This document shows positions 7,515 to 15,496 of a stretch of DNA of 64,000 bases, in pieces. The stretch comes from Paenarthrobacter sp. DKR-5. Its GTDB lineage: Bacteria; Actinomycetota; Actinomycetes; Actinomycetales; Micrococcaceae. A model generated the notes under the pieces. That model was given only the letters and a program-made list of their open reading frames with translations, made no database searches and was not told the origin of the DNA. Position 1 is the stretch's first letter. Every line of letters begins with the position of its first letter. The position numbers and the translations under genes were made by a program. The DNA lies in assembly GCF_018531425.1 (NCBI RefSeq), contig NZ_JAHBOI010000004.1, positions 310,001 through 374,000 of the forward strand, read 5' to 3'.

Positions 7515-8801
7515 GTGACGAGAGCGCGCAAAGCAGCCGGGGCGGCCTTGGTGGCGGCCCTTGCCGTTGTGGTTCTGGTTGTCGTGGTGGTCAACGGATG
7601 GTGGCCCGAGCCCCCGGCGGCGCCCTCAGCGACCCGTGCGACGGCCCCCGCGACCGCATCGCCCTCGCCGGTCCCACCGTCCCCGCAGCCCGCGCGGCCC
7701 TCTGTTGTTGCGCCTTCGGCTGCGGCGCCGTCGAGCCCTTCTCCGTCCGCCGCGCCCGCGGACCCGGCCCTGGCCGCGGCCCGCCGGCAGCTTGACTCGC
7801 TCGATCTGCCACGGCGGGTCGGGCAGCTCTTCATGGTGAAGTCGGCGGTGGCGGGACCCGACGCCGTGACACTCGCGGCGCTGCAGGAGCGGCATGTGGG
7901 CAACGTTTTCCTCGCCGGCAGGTCCGGCTCCGGCGTCGGCGCCACTGCCGCGGTGACGGGGACGCTGCGCAGGGCAGCAGTTGCTGGTTCCGGCGTGCAG
8001 CCGTTTGTGGCCACCGACCAGGAGGGCGGCTACGTGCAGGTGCTCACGGGCCCCGGCTTCAGCCGCATCCCAAGCGCTCTTGAACAAGCAGGGCTGCCCC
8101 CGGCTGACCTGCGCATCAGTGCCAGGACATGGGGCGGCGAGTTGGCCCGGGCGGGAGTGAACGTCAACTTTGCCCCGGTCATGGACACCGTGGACTCGGC
8201 GGCAGCCGCAGCGGCGAACCCGCCGATCGGCCGTTTTCTGCGCGAGTACGGCTACACACCACCGGTGGTGACTGCCCATGCAACGGCGTTCGCGGCAGGG
8301 ATGCGTGACGCCGGAATCTCCGCGGTGCCGAAGCATTTCCCGGGCCTTGGCCGGGTCCCCGCCAACACCGACACCGCCGCGGACGTGACCGACGTGCGCA
8401 CCACGCGCAACGACGCGGCTCTGGGGCCGTTCCGCGCCGCCGTGGCGTCAGGCGCCCGCTGGATGATGCTCTCCAACGCCCGGTACCAGCGGATCGACCC
8501 CGCGAACATCGGTCCGTTTTCCCCCACCATCATTCAGGGCATGCTGCGGCACGACCTTGGCTTCACCGGCATCGTGGTCTCGGACGACCTCTGCAACGCC
8601 AAGGCGCTGTCGCCCTGGACGCCGGGGGAGCGGGCCACGCGCTTCCTGGCCGCCGGCGGGACGATGGCGCTGTGCACGAACCAGAACCTGCTGGCGCCGA
8701 TGTATGACGCCGCGCTCGCGCTCGCCCGCAAGGACGCCGGTTTCCGGGCCAAGGTCGAGGCCGCCGCGCTGAAGGTGCTGCAGGTGAAGGCCGGCGGCTG
8801 A
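7515..8801 (+). CDS. glycoside hydrolase family 3 protein (NagZ/LpqI-like)
   Basis: A 428-residue extracytoplasmic protein predicted to release N-acetylglucosamine from cell-wall or chitin fragments. An uncleaved signal anchor or signal peptide (about residues 8-27, very Val-rich) is followed by a long Pro/Ala/Ser linker (about 33-85) and the GH3 barrel. The barrel has the substrate-binding KHFPGLG and the nucleophile Asp in VVSDDL. The usual NagZ acid/base loop Asp-Ser-His is replaced by TDTAADV, as in LpqI-type relatives. GTG at 7515 is chosen because GGGGAGGTGG precedes it; a longer ATG form from 7413 lacks such a site. Confidence 0.85.
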   Translation: MTRARKAAGAALVAALAVVVLVVVVVNGWWPEPPAAPSATRATAPATASPSPVPPSPQPARPSVVAPSAAAPSSPSPSAAPADPALAAARRQLDSLDLPRRVGQLFMVKSAVAGPDAVTLAALQERHVGNVFLAGRSGSGVGATAAVTGTLRRAAVAGSGVQPFVATDQEGGYVQVLTGPGFSRIPSALEQAGLPPADLRISARTWGGELARAGVNVNFAPVMDTVDSAAAAAANPPIGRFLREYGYTPPVVTAHATAFAAGMRDAGISAVPKHFPGLGRVPANTDTAADVTDVRTTRNDAALGPFRAAVASGARWMMLSNARYQRIDPANIGPFSPTIIQGMLRHDLGFTGIVVSDDLCNAKALSPWTPGERATRFLAAGGTMALCTNQNLLAPMYDAALALARKDAGFRAKVEAAALKVLQVKAGG

Positions 8802-8802
8802 G

Positions 8803-8850
8803 GCCTCTGCCTTTCCTGCCTGGCCTTTCCTGCGTTGGCCTTTCCTGTGC
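8803..8850 (+). repeat. short direct repeats (GGCCTTTCCTG-like)
   Basis: The 90-base gap after the GH3 gene holds three spaced copies of (G)CCTTTCCTG at about 15-base intervals, followed by the start region of the MFS gene. No function is evident; slippage is the simplest explanation. Confidence 0.5.
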
Positions 8851-8891
8851 TGGTTTCCCGGCTCTGGCCGCTGCCGGGGCGGAGGGGTACC

Positions 8892-10283
8892 GTGGCAGTC
8901 GTGACCGCCGCCGGAGGATCCTTCGTTCCCGCCCGGACATCGCACGAGCGGCGGGTGCTCCTCGTGGCCGTCGTGGCCTCGTTCGTGGCCATCCTGGACG
9001 GAAGCGTGGTGGGCCTGGCGCTGCCTGCCATCGGAAGGGAGCTGGGCGGCGGCCTGCTGGTTCAGCAATGGGTCATGGACGCCTACCTGCTCACCCTCGG
9101 TTCGCTCATTCTGGTGGCCGGGTCCCTCTCGGACCTGTTCGGCCGGGTCCGGGTGCTGCAGTGGGGGCTGGTGGTGTTCGCAGCAACCTCGATCGTCTGC
9201 GGCGTGGCCCCCGGTGCCTTCGTGCTCGTAGCGGGCCGGGCGCTGCAGGGGATGGCGGGGGCCCTGCTCGTCCCCAGCTCACTGGCGCTGATCATCAGCG
9301 AGTTCAGCGGACCGGCGCAGGGCCGTGCCATTGGACAGTGGACGGCCTGGACGGGTGCGTCCACGATCGTCTCGCCGCTGATCGGAGGGCTCGCCGTGGA
9401 CCTGTTTTCCTGGCGCTTCGTGTTCTTCATCAACCTCCTGCCCGTCGCCTTGTCGTTGCCGGTCCTGACCGGTCTGCGGTCCACGGATGCGCCGCGGGAC
9501 CGTTCCGTCGCCGTCGACTGGCCCGGCGCCGGCCTTGCCATTGCCGGGCTCGGCGGCCCGGTGTTTGCGCTGATCCAGCAGGGCGCCTACGGCTGGGGGA
9601 GCCCGGTGGTCTGGGGCCCCCTGGCAGCGGGGGCGGCTGCGCTGGCGACCTTCCTGGTGCGGGAATCCCGCGCGCCGAACCCGCTGATGCCGCTGGAACT
9701 CTTCCGGATCCGCAATTTCTCCGCAGGGAACTGGGCCACCCTGGCGGTGTACGGAGCGATGTCGCTGGGATTCTTCGTGCTTGGGCTCTACCTGCAGCAG
9801 GTCGGCGGGATGAGTGCCACGATGGCCGGCGTCGCGCTGCTGCCCGCGACGGTGCTGCTCCTGCTGCTCTCGTCCAGTTTCGGCCGCCTCTCGGGCCACT
9901 TTGGCCCGCGGCTCTTCATGGCGGCCGGACCGGCACTCGGAGGTCTGGGCTTCCTGCTGCTCCTGCAGATGCGGCCGGAGCTCGATTACTGGCGCCAGGT
10001 GCTCCCCGGCATCCTGGTGTTCGGCCTCGGGCTGGCCGTCACGGTGGCACCGCTGACGTCGGCGATTCTCGGGTCCGTGAGCGCGGCGCGGGCGGGTATC
10101 GGATCCGCAGTGAACAACGCCGTTGCGCGCGTCGCGGGGCTGGTGACCATCGCGTTCGCCGGCGTCGTGACCGGCTCCAGCCTCGACCTGGCGGGGCTGC
10201 ACCGGGCCGTGCTGGTCACGGCGGTCCTGCTGTTCGTCGGGGCGGCGATTTCAGCTGCCGGTATCCGGAACCCGGCGCGCTGA
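8892..10283 (+). CDS. MFS transporter, DHA2 (EmrB/QacA) type
   Basis: A 463-residue proton-driven drug/metabolite exporter with the long 14-helix layout of DHA2 members. Family features are motif C-like AILDGSVVGLALPAIGREL in the first helix, DLFGRVRVLQWG (motif A) after helix 2, and WRFVFFINLLPVALSLPVL around helices 5-6. The GTG at 8892 is chosen because GGAGGGG lies five to six bases before it; a second GTG at 8901 is also possible. A GC-rich hairpin follows the stop. The substrate is unknown and no regulator is adjacent. Confidence 0.85.
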   Translation: MAVVTAAGGSFVPARTSHERRVLLVAVVASFVAILDGSVVGLALPAIGRELGGGLLVQQWVMDAYLLTLGSLILVAGSLSDLFGRVRVLQWGLVVFAATSIVCGVAPGAFVLVAGRALQGMAGALLVPSSLALIISEFSGPAQGRAIGQWTAWTGASTIVSPLIGGLAVDLFSWRFVFFINLLPVALSLPVLTGLRSTDAPRDRSVAVDWPGAGLAIAGLGGPVFALIQQGAYGWGSPVVWGPLAAGAAALATFLVRESRAPNPLMPLELFRIRNFSAGNWATLAVYGAMSLGFFVLGLYLQQVGGMSATMAGVALLPATVLLLLLSSSFGRLSGHFGPRLFMAAGPALGGLGFLLLLQMRPELDYWRQVLPGILVFGLGLAVTVAPLTSAILGSVSAARAGIGSAVNNAVARVAGLVTIAFAGVVTGSSLDLAGLHRAVLVTAVLLFVGAAISAAGIRNPAR

Positions 10284-10288
10284 TCCCG

Positions 10289-10308
10289 GCCGGGCCGGAA
10301 GGCCCGGC
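10289..10308 (+). terminator. hairpin terminator after MFS gene
   Basis: A perfect 8-bp stem GCCGGGCC/GGCCCGGC with a GGAA loop, six bases past the MFS stop. No T-tract follows, as is common in actinobacteria. Confidence 0.6.
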
Positions 10309-10317
10309 ACGATTGGG

Positions 10318-10323
10318 TAACAT
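10318..10323 (+). promoter_or_regulatory. -10 hexamer (TAACAT) of a leaderless transcript
   Basis: TAACAT is followed by exactly six bases and then ATG at 10330, the spacing expected when transcription starts at the start codon. No clear -35 was seen. Confidence 0.45.
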
Positions 10324-10329
10324 CTGATC

Positions 10330-10362
10330 ATGGTCAGCACGATGCGGCGGAGAGATCGATGA
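10330..10362 (+). CDS. 10-residue upstream frame coupled to yrdB-like gene
   Basis: ATG at 10330 opens a ten-residue frame (MVSTMRRRDR) whose TGA (10360-10362) overlaps the ATG of the next gene as ATGA. With the leaderless -10 before it, ribosomes could start here and re-initiate on the membrane protein gene. This is inferred from spacing only; the main gene also has a GGAGAG ribosome-binding site. Confidence 0.35.
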   Translation: MVSTMRRRDR

Positions 10363-10724
10363 GCAGGCGCAGGGCCCCGAGTGCACCCCTGGCCGTGACC
10401 GGAGTGCAGCAAGCTGTGGCGTTCCTGCTCGAGGTGGCGCTGCTTGTGGCCGTGGCGGTCTTTGGCTTTCATGCCCCGGCCCCCTGGAACTTCGTTGCCG
10501 GCATAGGCCTGCCCGCCGTGGTCGTGCTCTTCTGGAGCGTTTTCATGGCGCCGAAAAGCTCCCGCAGGCTGCCTTGGCCGCTGCAGCCGCTGGTCGCACT
10601 GGGCCTGTTCCTGCTCGGCGCCCTGGCGCTCGCAGCCGCTGGACAGCCGGCGGCGGGCGTGGTCTTCGCCGTCGTCGCAGCAGGCAACACGGTGCTGAGC
10701 TTCTACCTCGAGCGCCGCAGCTAA
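10359..10724 (+). CDS. YrdB family membrane protein (DUF2568)
   Basis: A 121-residue protein with four hydrophobic segments (about residues 15-38, 42-60, 73-92 and 96-115), matching the size and pattern of DUF2568/YrdB proteins, including the PWNFVAGIGLPAVVVLFW stretch typical of the family. The function of YrdB is not known. The start at 10359 is preceded by GGAGAGATCG. A 21-bp tandem repeat array follows in the short gap before the convergent ybdK-like gene. Confidence 0.8.
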   Translation: MSRRRAPSAPLAVTGVQQAVAFLLEVALLVAVAVFGFHAPAPWNFVAGIGLPAVVVLFWSVFMAPKSSRRLPWPLQPLVALGLFLLGALALAAAGQPAAGVVFAVVAAGNTVLSFYLERRS

Positions 10725-10744
10725 GCCTTCGCGGCCGGACCGCC

Positions 10745-10849
10745 CAGGCGCCGGCGGCATCGGGCCAGCCGCCGGGGGCATCGGCCCAGCCGCCGGCGGC
10801 ATCGGCCCAGCCGCCGGCGGCATCGGGCTAGTCGCCGGGGGCTTCGGTC
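10745..10849 (-). repeat. 21-bp tandem repeat extending the ybdK reading frame
   Basis: Five 21-bp units (10745, 10766, 10787, 10808, 10829), the middle ones nearly identical. Read on the minus strand in the ybdK frame, the last unit encodes the C-terminal EAPGD and its TAG stop. The four units beyond the stop would read (P/A)DA(A/P)G(G/A)W, with TGG where the stop TAG stands. The array therefore looks like an in-frame seven-codon repeat cut off by a point mutation, or a duplication of the gene end. Confidence 0.8.
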
Positions 10850-11934
10850 AGCGAGGAGCTGAACAGATCCACCAGGGCCGGCAGGCCGCCGCGTTCGTAA
10901 GCGGCCCGCTGCCGCTGTGCGCCGGTTCCGAGTTCGTTCAGGCGGGCCATGCCCGCCGCGACGTAGGCGGTGTCACCGCTCTGCTCAAGCGCAGCACCGA
11001 TGTGCTCGAGGAACGCGCCGACGGCCTCCCGGGCCGGAACCAGGCCGCCGGATCGGGTGTTCACCAGCTCGCCGTCGAGGCCGTGGCGTCCCGCCTGCCA
11101 GAGGGCTGCGTCCAGCAGTTCCGGTGCCACCTCTTGCGGAGGTGTTCCCTGGCGGCCTTCGGCCAGTGCCGTGACCACGAGGGCGCGGCACAGCACCCCC
11201 AGCAACACCGAATCCCGGGCTGTCAGCTGCACATCCGCGGCCCGAACCTCAAGGGTGGGGTAGTTGTCCGACAGACGCGCCATCCAGGTGACGAGCCCCC
11301 GGTCGAAGATAGCGCCGGTGCGGACCAGGCCCTCCACGCGGTGGTCGTAGTCCGCGGCGTCGACGAACAGCGGCGGGACGCCCTGGACCGGCCAGCGGCG
11401 AAAATGCACCGTCCGCCAGCTGGCGAACCCGCTGTCCTGGCCCTGCCAGTACGGTGAATTCGCGCTGAGCGCGGTGATGACCGGCAGCCACGGGCGGATG
11501 CGGTTCAGCGCCTCGACGCCGGATTCCCGGTCCGGTACCTCCACGTGCACATGCAGGCCGTTGCAGTACTGGTCAACCACGATGGCCCGCGCGTTCTCCT
11601 TGATCCGGTGGTAGCGGGCCTTGTCGGTCAGCTCGGTGGCGGCGGTGTCGAACCAGGGCGCCGTTCCGACGGCGGCGGCCTTCACCCGCGCTTTGAGGGC
11701 GGCGGCGCCGAGCTCGGACCGGAAACCGGCCAGCGAAGCAAGGGCTTCCGCCGGCGTCGCGCAGGGCGGCGTCGAGGTCTCGAGCTGGCAGCTGAGCAGC
11801 TCGCGCTGCACGTCGGCGTTGTCCACGCGCGGGGAGCGGTGCAGGTACTCCTCCACCTCCGAGCTGGCGAACGCGGGGAAACCGGTCGCCGGGTCGAGCA
11901 GCAGATATTCTTCTTCGATGCCGAAGGTGGGCAC
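10828..11934 (-). CDS. ybdK: carboxylate-amine ligase, YbdK/GCS2 family
   Basis: A 368-residue protein of the glutamate-cysteine ligase type 2 family. It opens with the nucleotide/metal-binding GIEEEYLLLDP motif and has the family blocks HVHVEVPDRESGV, SANSPYWQGQDSGF and TLEVRAADVQLT. E. coli YbdK has weak glutamate-cysteine ligase activity; since actinobacteria make mycothiol rather than glutathione, the true substrate here is uncertain. The start is GTG at 11934 with GGAGAAACC upstream and a TAGGCT -10 further back. The gene end lies inside the 21-bp repeat array. Confidence 0.88.
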   Translation of the reverse strand: MPTFGIEEEYLLLDPATGFPAFASSEVEEYLHRSPRVDNADVQRELLSCQLETSTPPCATPAEALASLAGFRSELGAAALKARVKAAAVGTAPWFDTAATELTDKARYHRIKENARAIVVDQYCNGLHVHVEVPDRESGVEALNRIRPWLPVITALSANSPYWQGQDSGFASWRTVHFRRWPVQGVPPLFVDAADYDHRVEGLVRTGAIFDRGLVTWMARLSDNYPTLEVRAADVQLTARDSVLLGVLCRALVVTALAEGRQGTPPQEVAPELLDAALWQAGRHGLDGELVNTRSGGLVPAREAVGAFLEHIGAALEQSGDTAYVAAGMARLNELGTGAQRQRAAYERGGLPALVDLFSSSLTEAPGD

Positions 11935-12036
11935 GGTTTCTCCATCGGGTCGGTGGGCGAACTCGTCTCTCCGTAGCCTATCGGGACGTCCGTCCCTGCC
12001 CCGGACAGACGCCCGGACGGACGCTGAGCCGGACGC

Positions 12037-12747
12037 TTAGGCGGAGAGGGTGCATCCGGCGTGGCCGTGCTCGCTGTGCACCCACAGGGCGGCTGCGATC
12101 TCGTCCCCGAGGTCGAGGGTCCGGGCCGAGGGACCGCTGCCGACCCTCACCGCGAGCGGGCCGCCAAAGGGCTTGCGTCCAAGCACTTCAACGGCAGCGT
12201 CCAGGCCGATATCCTCGGCGCTGAGGTAGCGGAGCAGGTCCGGGTTCTCATCGCTGATCCGCGCGATGCGGCCGCTGTGGCCGGCGTCGAGCTCCAGCAG
12301 GCGCCGCGCGGGCGGCGCTTCCACGGCCCCGTGCGCGTCGGGAATGGGGTCGCCGTGCGGGTCCCGGACCGGGTGGCCGAGCCTTTCGGCGAGCCTTTCG
12401 ATGAACGTGTCCGAGACGGCGTGTTCGAGCAGCTCTGCCTCGTCGTGCACCTCGTCCCAGCTGTAACCCAGCTCGCGGACCAGGTACGTCTCCAGCAGCC
12501 GGTGCCTGCGGGTCATGGCGAGTGCCAGACGCAGGCCTTCGGGGGTCAACCGGATGGCGCTGTACGGCCGGTGGTCCACCAGGCCCTGGTCGCGCAGCTT
12601 GCGGACCATCTCGGAGACGGACGAATTCGCCACGCCGAGCCGAACGGCCAGCTGCGAGGAGGTGATGGGCTTGTCCTGCCACTCGGTGAACGCATAGATC
12701 ACCTTGACGTAGTCCTCCACGCTCGAGGACGTCGGGAAGGTTTTCAC
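12037..12747 (-). CDS. mntR: DtxR/MntR-family metal-dependent regulator
   Basis: A 236-residue repressor with the DtxR layout: winged helix (residues 1-70, QLAVRLGVANSSVSEMVRKL), dimerisation/metal domain (about 70-140) and a C-terminal SH3-like FeoA domain (about 160-236). In the metal site the DtxR cysteine position is a glutamate (ELLEH), and an Asp is present in VEDY, which resembles manganese-sensing MntR rather than iron-sensing IdeR. It follows mntH by 19 bases on the same strand and is expected to repress it when Mn2+ is plentiful. The start is GTG at 12747, seven bases after its own TAGGCT -10. Confidence 0.85.
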   Translation of the reverse strand: MKTFPTSSSVEDYVKVIYAFTEWQDKPITSSQLAVRLGVANSSVSEMVRKLRDQGLVDHRPYSAIRLTPEGLRLALAMTRRHRLLETYLVRELGYSWDEVHDEAELLEHAVSDTFIERLAERLGHPVRDPHGDPIPDAHGAVEAPPARRLLELDAGHSGRIARISDENPDLLRYLSAEDIGLDAAVEVLGRKPFGGPLAVRVGSGPSARTLDLGDEIAAALWVHSEHGHAGCTLSA

Positions 12748-12754
12748 ACGGACC

Positions 12755-12760
12755 AGCCTA
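12755..12760 (-). promoter_or_regulatory. -10 hexamer (TAGGCT) for near-leaderless mntR
   Basis: Minus-strand TAGGCT sits in the 19-base gap after mntH, seven bases before the mntR GTG. mntR may therefore be made from its own leaderless transcript as well as from mntH read-through. Confidence 0.4.
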
Positions 12761-12766
12761 CCGCCG

Positions 12767-14005
12767 TCAGCGGCCGGTCAGGGTGAGGAACAACAGGGCG
12801 GCGTTGAGGGCGACGACGAGGCTCACGCTCGCCCCGGCGGCAATGCGCAGCGGCCATCCGTCCGCGTGCTCGCCCATAACGTCGCGGCTTCCGGTCAGCC
12901 GGATCAGCGGCACGAGGGCGAACGGGATGCCGAAGCTGAGCACCACCTGGCTGATCACCAGCGCCCAGGTGGGGTCCACGCCGAGGACGAGCAACAGCAG
13001 CGCCGGAATGAGCGTGGCGACCCGGCGCGCCACGAGCGGCAGCCGCACGCGGAGCAGGCCCTGCATGATCGCCGCACCGGCGTAGCAGCCTACCGACGTG
13101 GATGCCAGGCCCGAGGCGAGGAGGCCCACCGCGAAGACCACGCCGATGACAGGGCCAAGATGCTGCACGATGGCGGCGTGCGCCCCTTCGATGGTCCCGG
13201 TCCCGTCCACGCCCGGCAGGGTTGCGGCGGCGAGGAGCAGCATTCCGATGTTGACGGCCCCGGCCACCGCCAGCGCGCTCACCACGTCCCATCGCGTGGC
13301 CCGCACGAGGCGGGTCGTCTCGTGGTTGCCGTAGTGCCGGTCGCGGGCGAGGGCGGAATGCAGGTAGATGGCGTGCGGCATCACGGTCGCCCCCAGCATG
13401 CTGGCGGCCAGCAGGACCGAACCGGCGCCGTCGAACCGGGGCAGCAGTCCCGCCGCTGCGGCAGCCGGGTCCGGAGGGTTGACCACCAGGCCGGCCAGGA
13501 AGCCGAGGGTGATCACCACGAGCAGGCCCATGATGACGAACTCGAAGGGACGCTGGCCCCCTCTGTTCTGCACAGTCAGCAGGCCCACGGAGACCACGCC
13601 GATGATCGCCCCGGCCAGCGGCAGGGGGAGGCCGAACAGCAGGTGCAGGCCGACGGCGCCGCCCACCACTTCCGCCAGATCGGTTGCCACGGCGACCAGT
13701 TCGGCCTGCAGCCAGAAGGCGCGCCGGGGGCCGGTTCGCATCCGCGTGCCCAGCAGTTCCGGCAGGGAGCGGCCGGTGACGACGCCCAGCTTGGCAGACT
13801 GGTACTGGACCAGCACGGCCATGAGGTTGGCGGCGACGAGCACCCATACGAGCAGGTAGCCGTACTTGGCCCCGGAGGTCAGATTGGCCGCGACGTTGCC
13901 GGGGTCCACGTAGGCGATGGATGCCACGAACGCAGGCCCGATGAGGCCGACTGCCGCCGCAGCTGCCGGCTTCGGCCTGCCAAGGCGCTTCTCGACCCGT
14001 AGCAC
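12767..14005 (-). CDS. mntH: Nramp divalent metal (Mn2+) transporter MntH
   Basis: A 412-residue proton-coupled Mn2+/Fe2+ importer with 11-12 membrane helices. The metal-site motifs of Nramp proteins are present: AYVDPGN in helix 1 and MPHAIYLH in helix 6. The GTG at 14005 is preceded by a strong GGCAGGAGG ribosome-binding site. It forms an operon with the MntR-type regulator immediately downstream, and a palindromic element resembling a DtxR-class operator lies just upstream, so expression should fall when manganese is sufficient. Confidence 0.93.
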   Translation of the reverse strand: MLRVEKRLGRPKPAAAAAVGLIGPAFVASIAYVDPGNVAANLTSGAKYGYLLVWVLVAANLMAVLVQYQSAKLGVVTGRSLPELLGTRMRTGPRRAFWLQAELVAVATDLAEVVGGAVGLHLLFGLPLPLAGAIIGVVSVGLLTVQNRGGQRPFEFVIMGLLVVITLGFLAGLVVNPPDPAAAAAGLLPRFDGAGSVLLAASMLGATVMPHAIYLHSALARDRHYGNHETTRLVRATRWDVVSALAVAGAVNIGMLLLAAATLPGVDGTGTIEGAHAAIVQHLGPVIGVVFAVGLLASGLASTSVGCYAGAAIMQGLLRVRLPLVARRVATLIPALLLLVLGVDPTWALVISQVVLSFGIPFALVPLIRLTGSRDVMGEHADGWPLRIAAGASVSLVVALNAALLFLTLTGR

Positions 14006-14028
14006 CGGGGCCTCCTGCCTGTTCCGCC

Positions 14029-14051
14029 TGCCTAAAGCAATTTTTTAGGCA
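14029..14051 (-). promoter_or_regulatory. putative MntR operator before mntH
   Basis: A perfect inverted repeat TGCCTAAA-N7-TTTAGGCA in an otherwise AT-rich patch, 24 bases before the mntH start. Position and symmetry suit a DtxR-family repressor. Its arm order is inverted relative to the TTAGG...CCTAA pattern of IdeR boxes, so assignment to MntR is inference. Confidence 0.55.
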
Positions 14052-14093
14052 TGCCGAAATTTTACGGGGCGCCCGCGGCCTCCGGCAACGGCT

Positions 14094-15461
14094 TCAGTCG
14101 GTGTTGCAGGGCGCGGCCCCCGCAGTGCCGGGGGTGTTCGGCGCCCACTCGGGATACTCGCGCGTGTCGTTGGCGGGCACCCAGCGGCCGGCGTCGACGA
14201 CGTAGTCCCAGCCGAGGCCCTGCTCCGTCAGCGCGCGGACGCCGGCGACGAGCCGGTCGGCGTCCTCCAGCCGGGAGCCGAGACCGAAGCTGGCCCGCAG
14301 CGAGCCCGAGGGCAGGCCGAGCCGCTTCAGCAGCGGGTGGGCGCAGAATTTGCCGTCCCGCAGCCCGATGCCGTGCTCGGCGGAGAGGTAGGCCGCAACC
14401 AGGCCGGCGTCGTAGCCGCCCACCGAGAAGTTGACCACGCCGATCGTGCCCTGGTCCCGGTCCGAGTCGGAGAAAATGTGGTGCACGCTCACCCCGTCGA
14501 TCGCCTCAAGGCCCTCCACCAGGCGCCGGCGGATGCCCGCTTCGTGGGCGTGCCACGCCTCCGGGTCGAGGCCGCCAAGGATCTCGGCCGCCTTCGCGAG
14601 CGTGGCAGCGCCGAGCACATTGGGGGAGCCGGCCTCGTGGCGCGCGGGGCCCGTGGTCCAGGAGACGGACTCCAGCCGGGCTTCCTTCACCGCGCCGCCG
14701 CCCGCCAGATACGGCCGCCCGGCGTCGAGCCAGTCGGTCCGGCCCACCAGCACGCCGGCGCCGAACGGGGCGTAGAGCTTGTGGCCGGAGAAGGCGAGGT
14801 AGTCGATGTCCCAGCCGGCGACGTCGATGCGGCGGTGGGGAGCCAGCTGGGCGGCGTCGACGACGATCCGCGCCCCGTACTCGTGCGCCAGGGCGGCGAG
14901 CGCGGCAACCGGCAGCAGCTCGCCGGTGACATTGGACGCCCCGGTGACGGCCAGCAGCGACACGTTGCCGGCAGCCAGCTCGAGCCGGAGGTTCTCCAGG
15001 GTCTGCGCGAGCGTCTCCGAGGCGGCGAGGCTGCGATGCGGGAGGGCCTGCCAAGGCAGCAGGTTGGCATGGTGCTCGACGTCGAGGTAGAGCACCTCGC
15101 CGCAGGGCACGGCGCCGGCCAGCAGGTTCAGCGAGTCGGTGGTGTTGCGGGTGAAGATGACGGCGTCGTCGTCGCGGGCGTTCAGGAACGTGCGCACCGT
15201 CCGGCGGGCATTCTCGTAGAGGGACGTGCTGATCTGCGAGGCGTAGCCGGCCCCGCGGTGCACGCTGGCGTAATACGGCAGGATCCCGGTGAGGTGGGCG
15301 GCCACCTCGGCCAGCGCCGGCGCCGAAGCGCCGTAATCGAGGTTGGCATACCGGATGCTGCCGCCGTGGACCAGCGGCGCCTGGAGGTCCGCTCCGACCA
15401 CCGGCAGCAGCGGAGCCGCGCCCGCAGGGGCGGAAGGGATGGAAAGGGTGGGTGTGCTCAT
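14094..15461 (-). CDS. class V aminotransferase (cysteine desulfurase-like)
   Basis: A 455-residue PLP enzyme of aminotransferase class V, the fold of cysteine desulfurases and selenocysteine lyases. It shows SVHRGAGYAS, the DEHHANLL-like block DVEHHANLLPWQ, VDAAQLAPHR and the PLP lysine in FSGHKLYAPFGAGVL. The ATG at 15461 with GAGGG upstream is chosen; a longer frame to 15617 runs through the riboswitch and is not coding. The SAM-IV riboswitch in its leader implies that it belongs to sulfur amino-acid metabolism and is shut off when SAM is high. The exact substrate is unknown; cysteine or a methionine-pathway intermediate are candidates. Confidence 0.85.
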   Translation of the reverse strand: MSTPTLSIPSAPAGAAPLLPVVGADLQAPLVHGGSIRYANLDYGASAPALAEVAAHLTGILPYYASVHRGAGYASQISTSLYENARRTVRTFLNARDDDAVIFTRNTTDSLNLLAGAVPCGEVLYLDVEHHANLLPWQALPHRSLAASETLAQTLENLRLELAAGNVSLLAVTGASNVTGELLPVAALAALAHEYGARIVVDAAQLAPHRRIDVAGWDIDYLAFSGHKLYAPFGAGVLVGRTDWLDAGRPYLAGGGAVKEARLESVSWTTGPARHEAGSPNVLGAATLAKAAEILGGLDPEAWHAHEAGIRRRLVEGLEAIDGVSVHHIFSDSDRDQGTIGVVNFSVGGYDAGLVAAYLSAEHGIGLRDGKFCAHPLLKRLGLPSGSLRASFGLGSRLEDADRLVAGVRALTEQGLGWDYVVDAGRWVPANDTREYPEWAPNTPGTAGAAPCNTD

Positions 15462-15496
15462 GGGCCCTCGTTTCGACAGGACCCCGCCATGGTGCA

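Noticed and set aside
10745-10849. Possible CRISPR array
   Set aside because: Units are 21 bp and directly adjacent without unique spacers; it is a tandem repeat.
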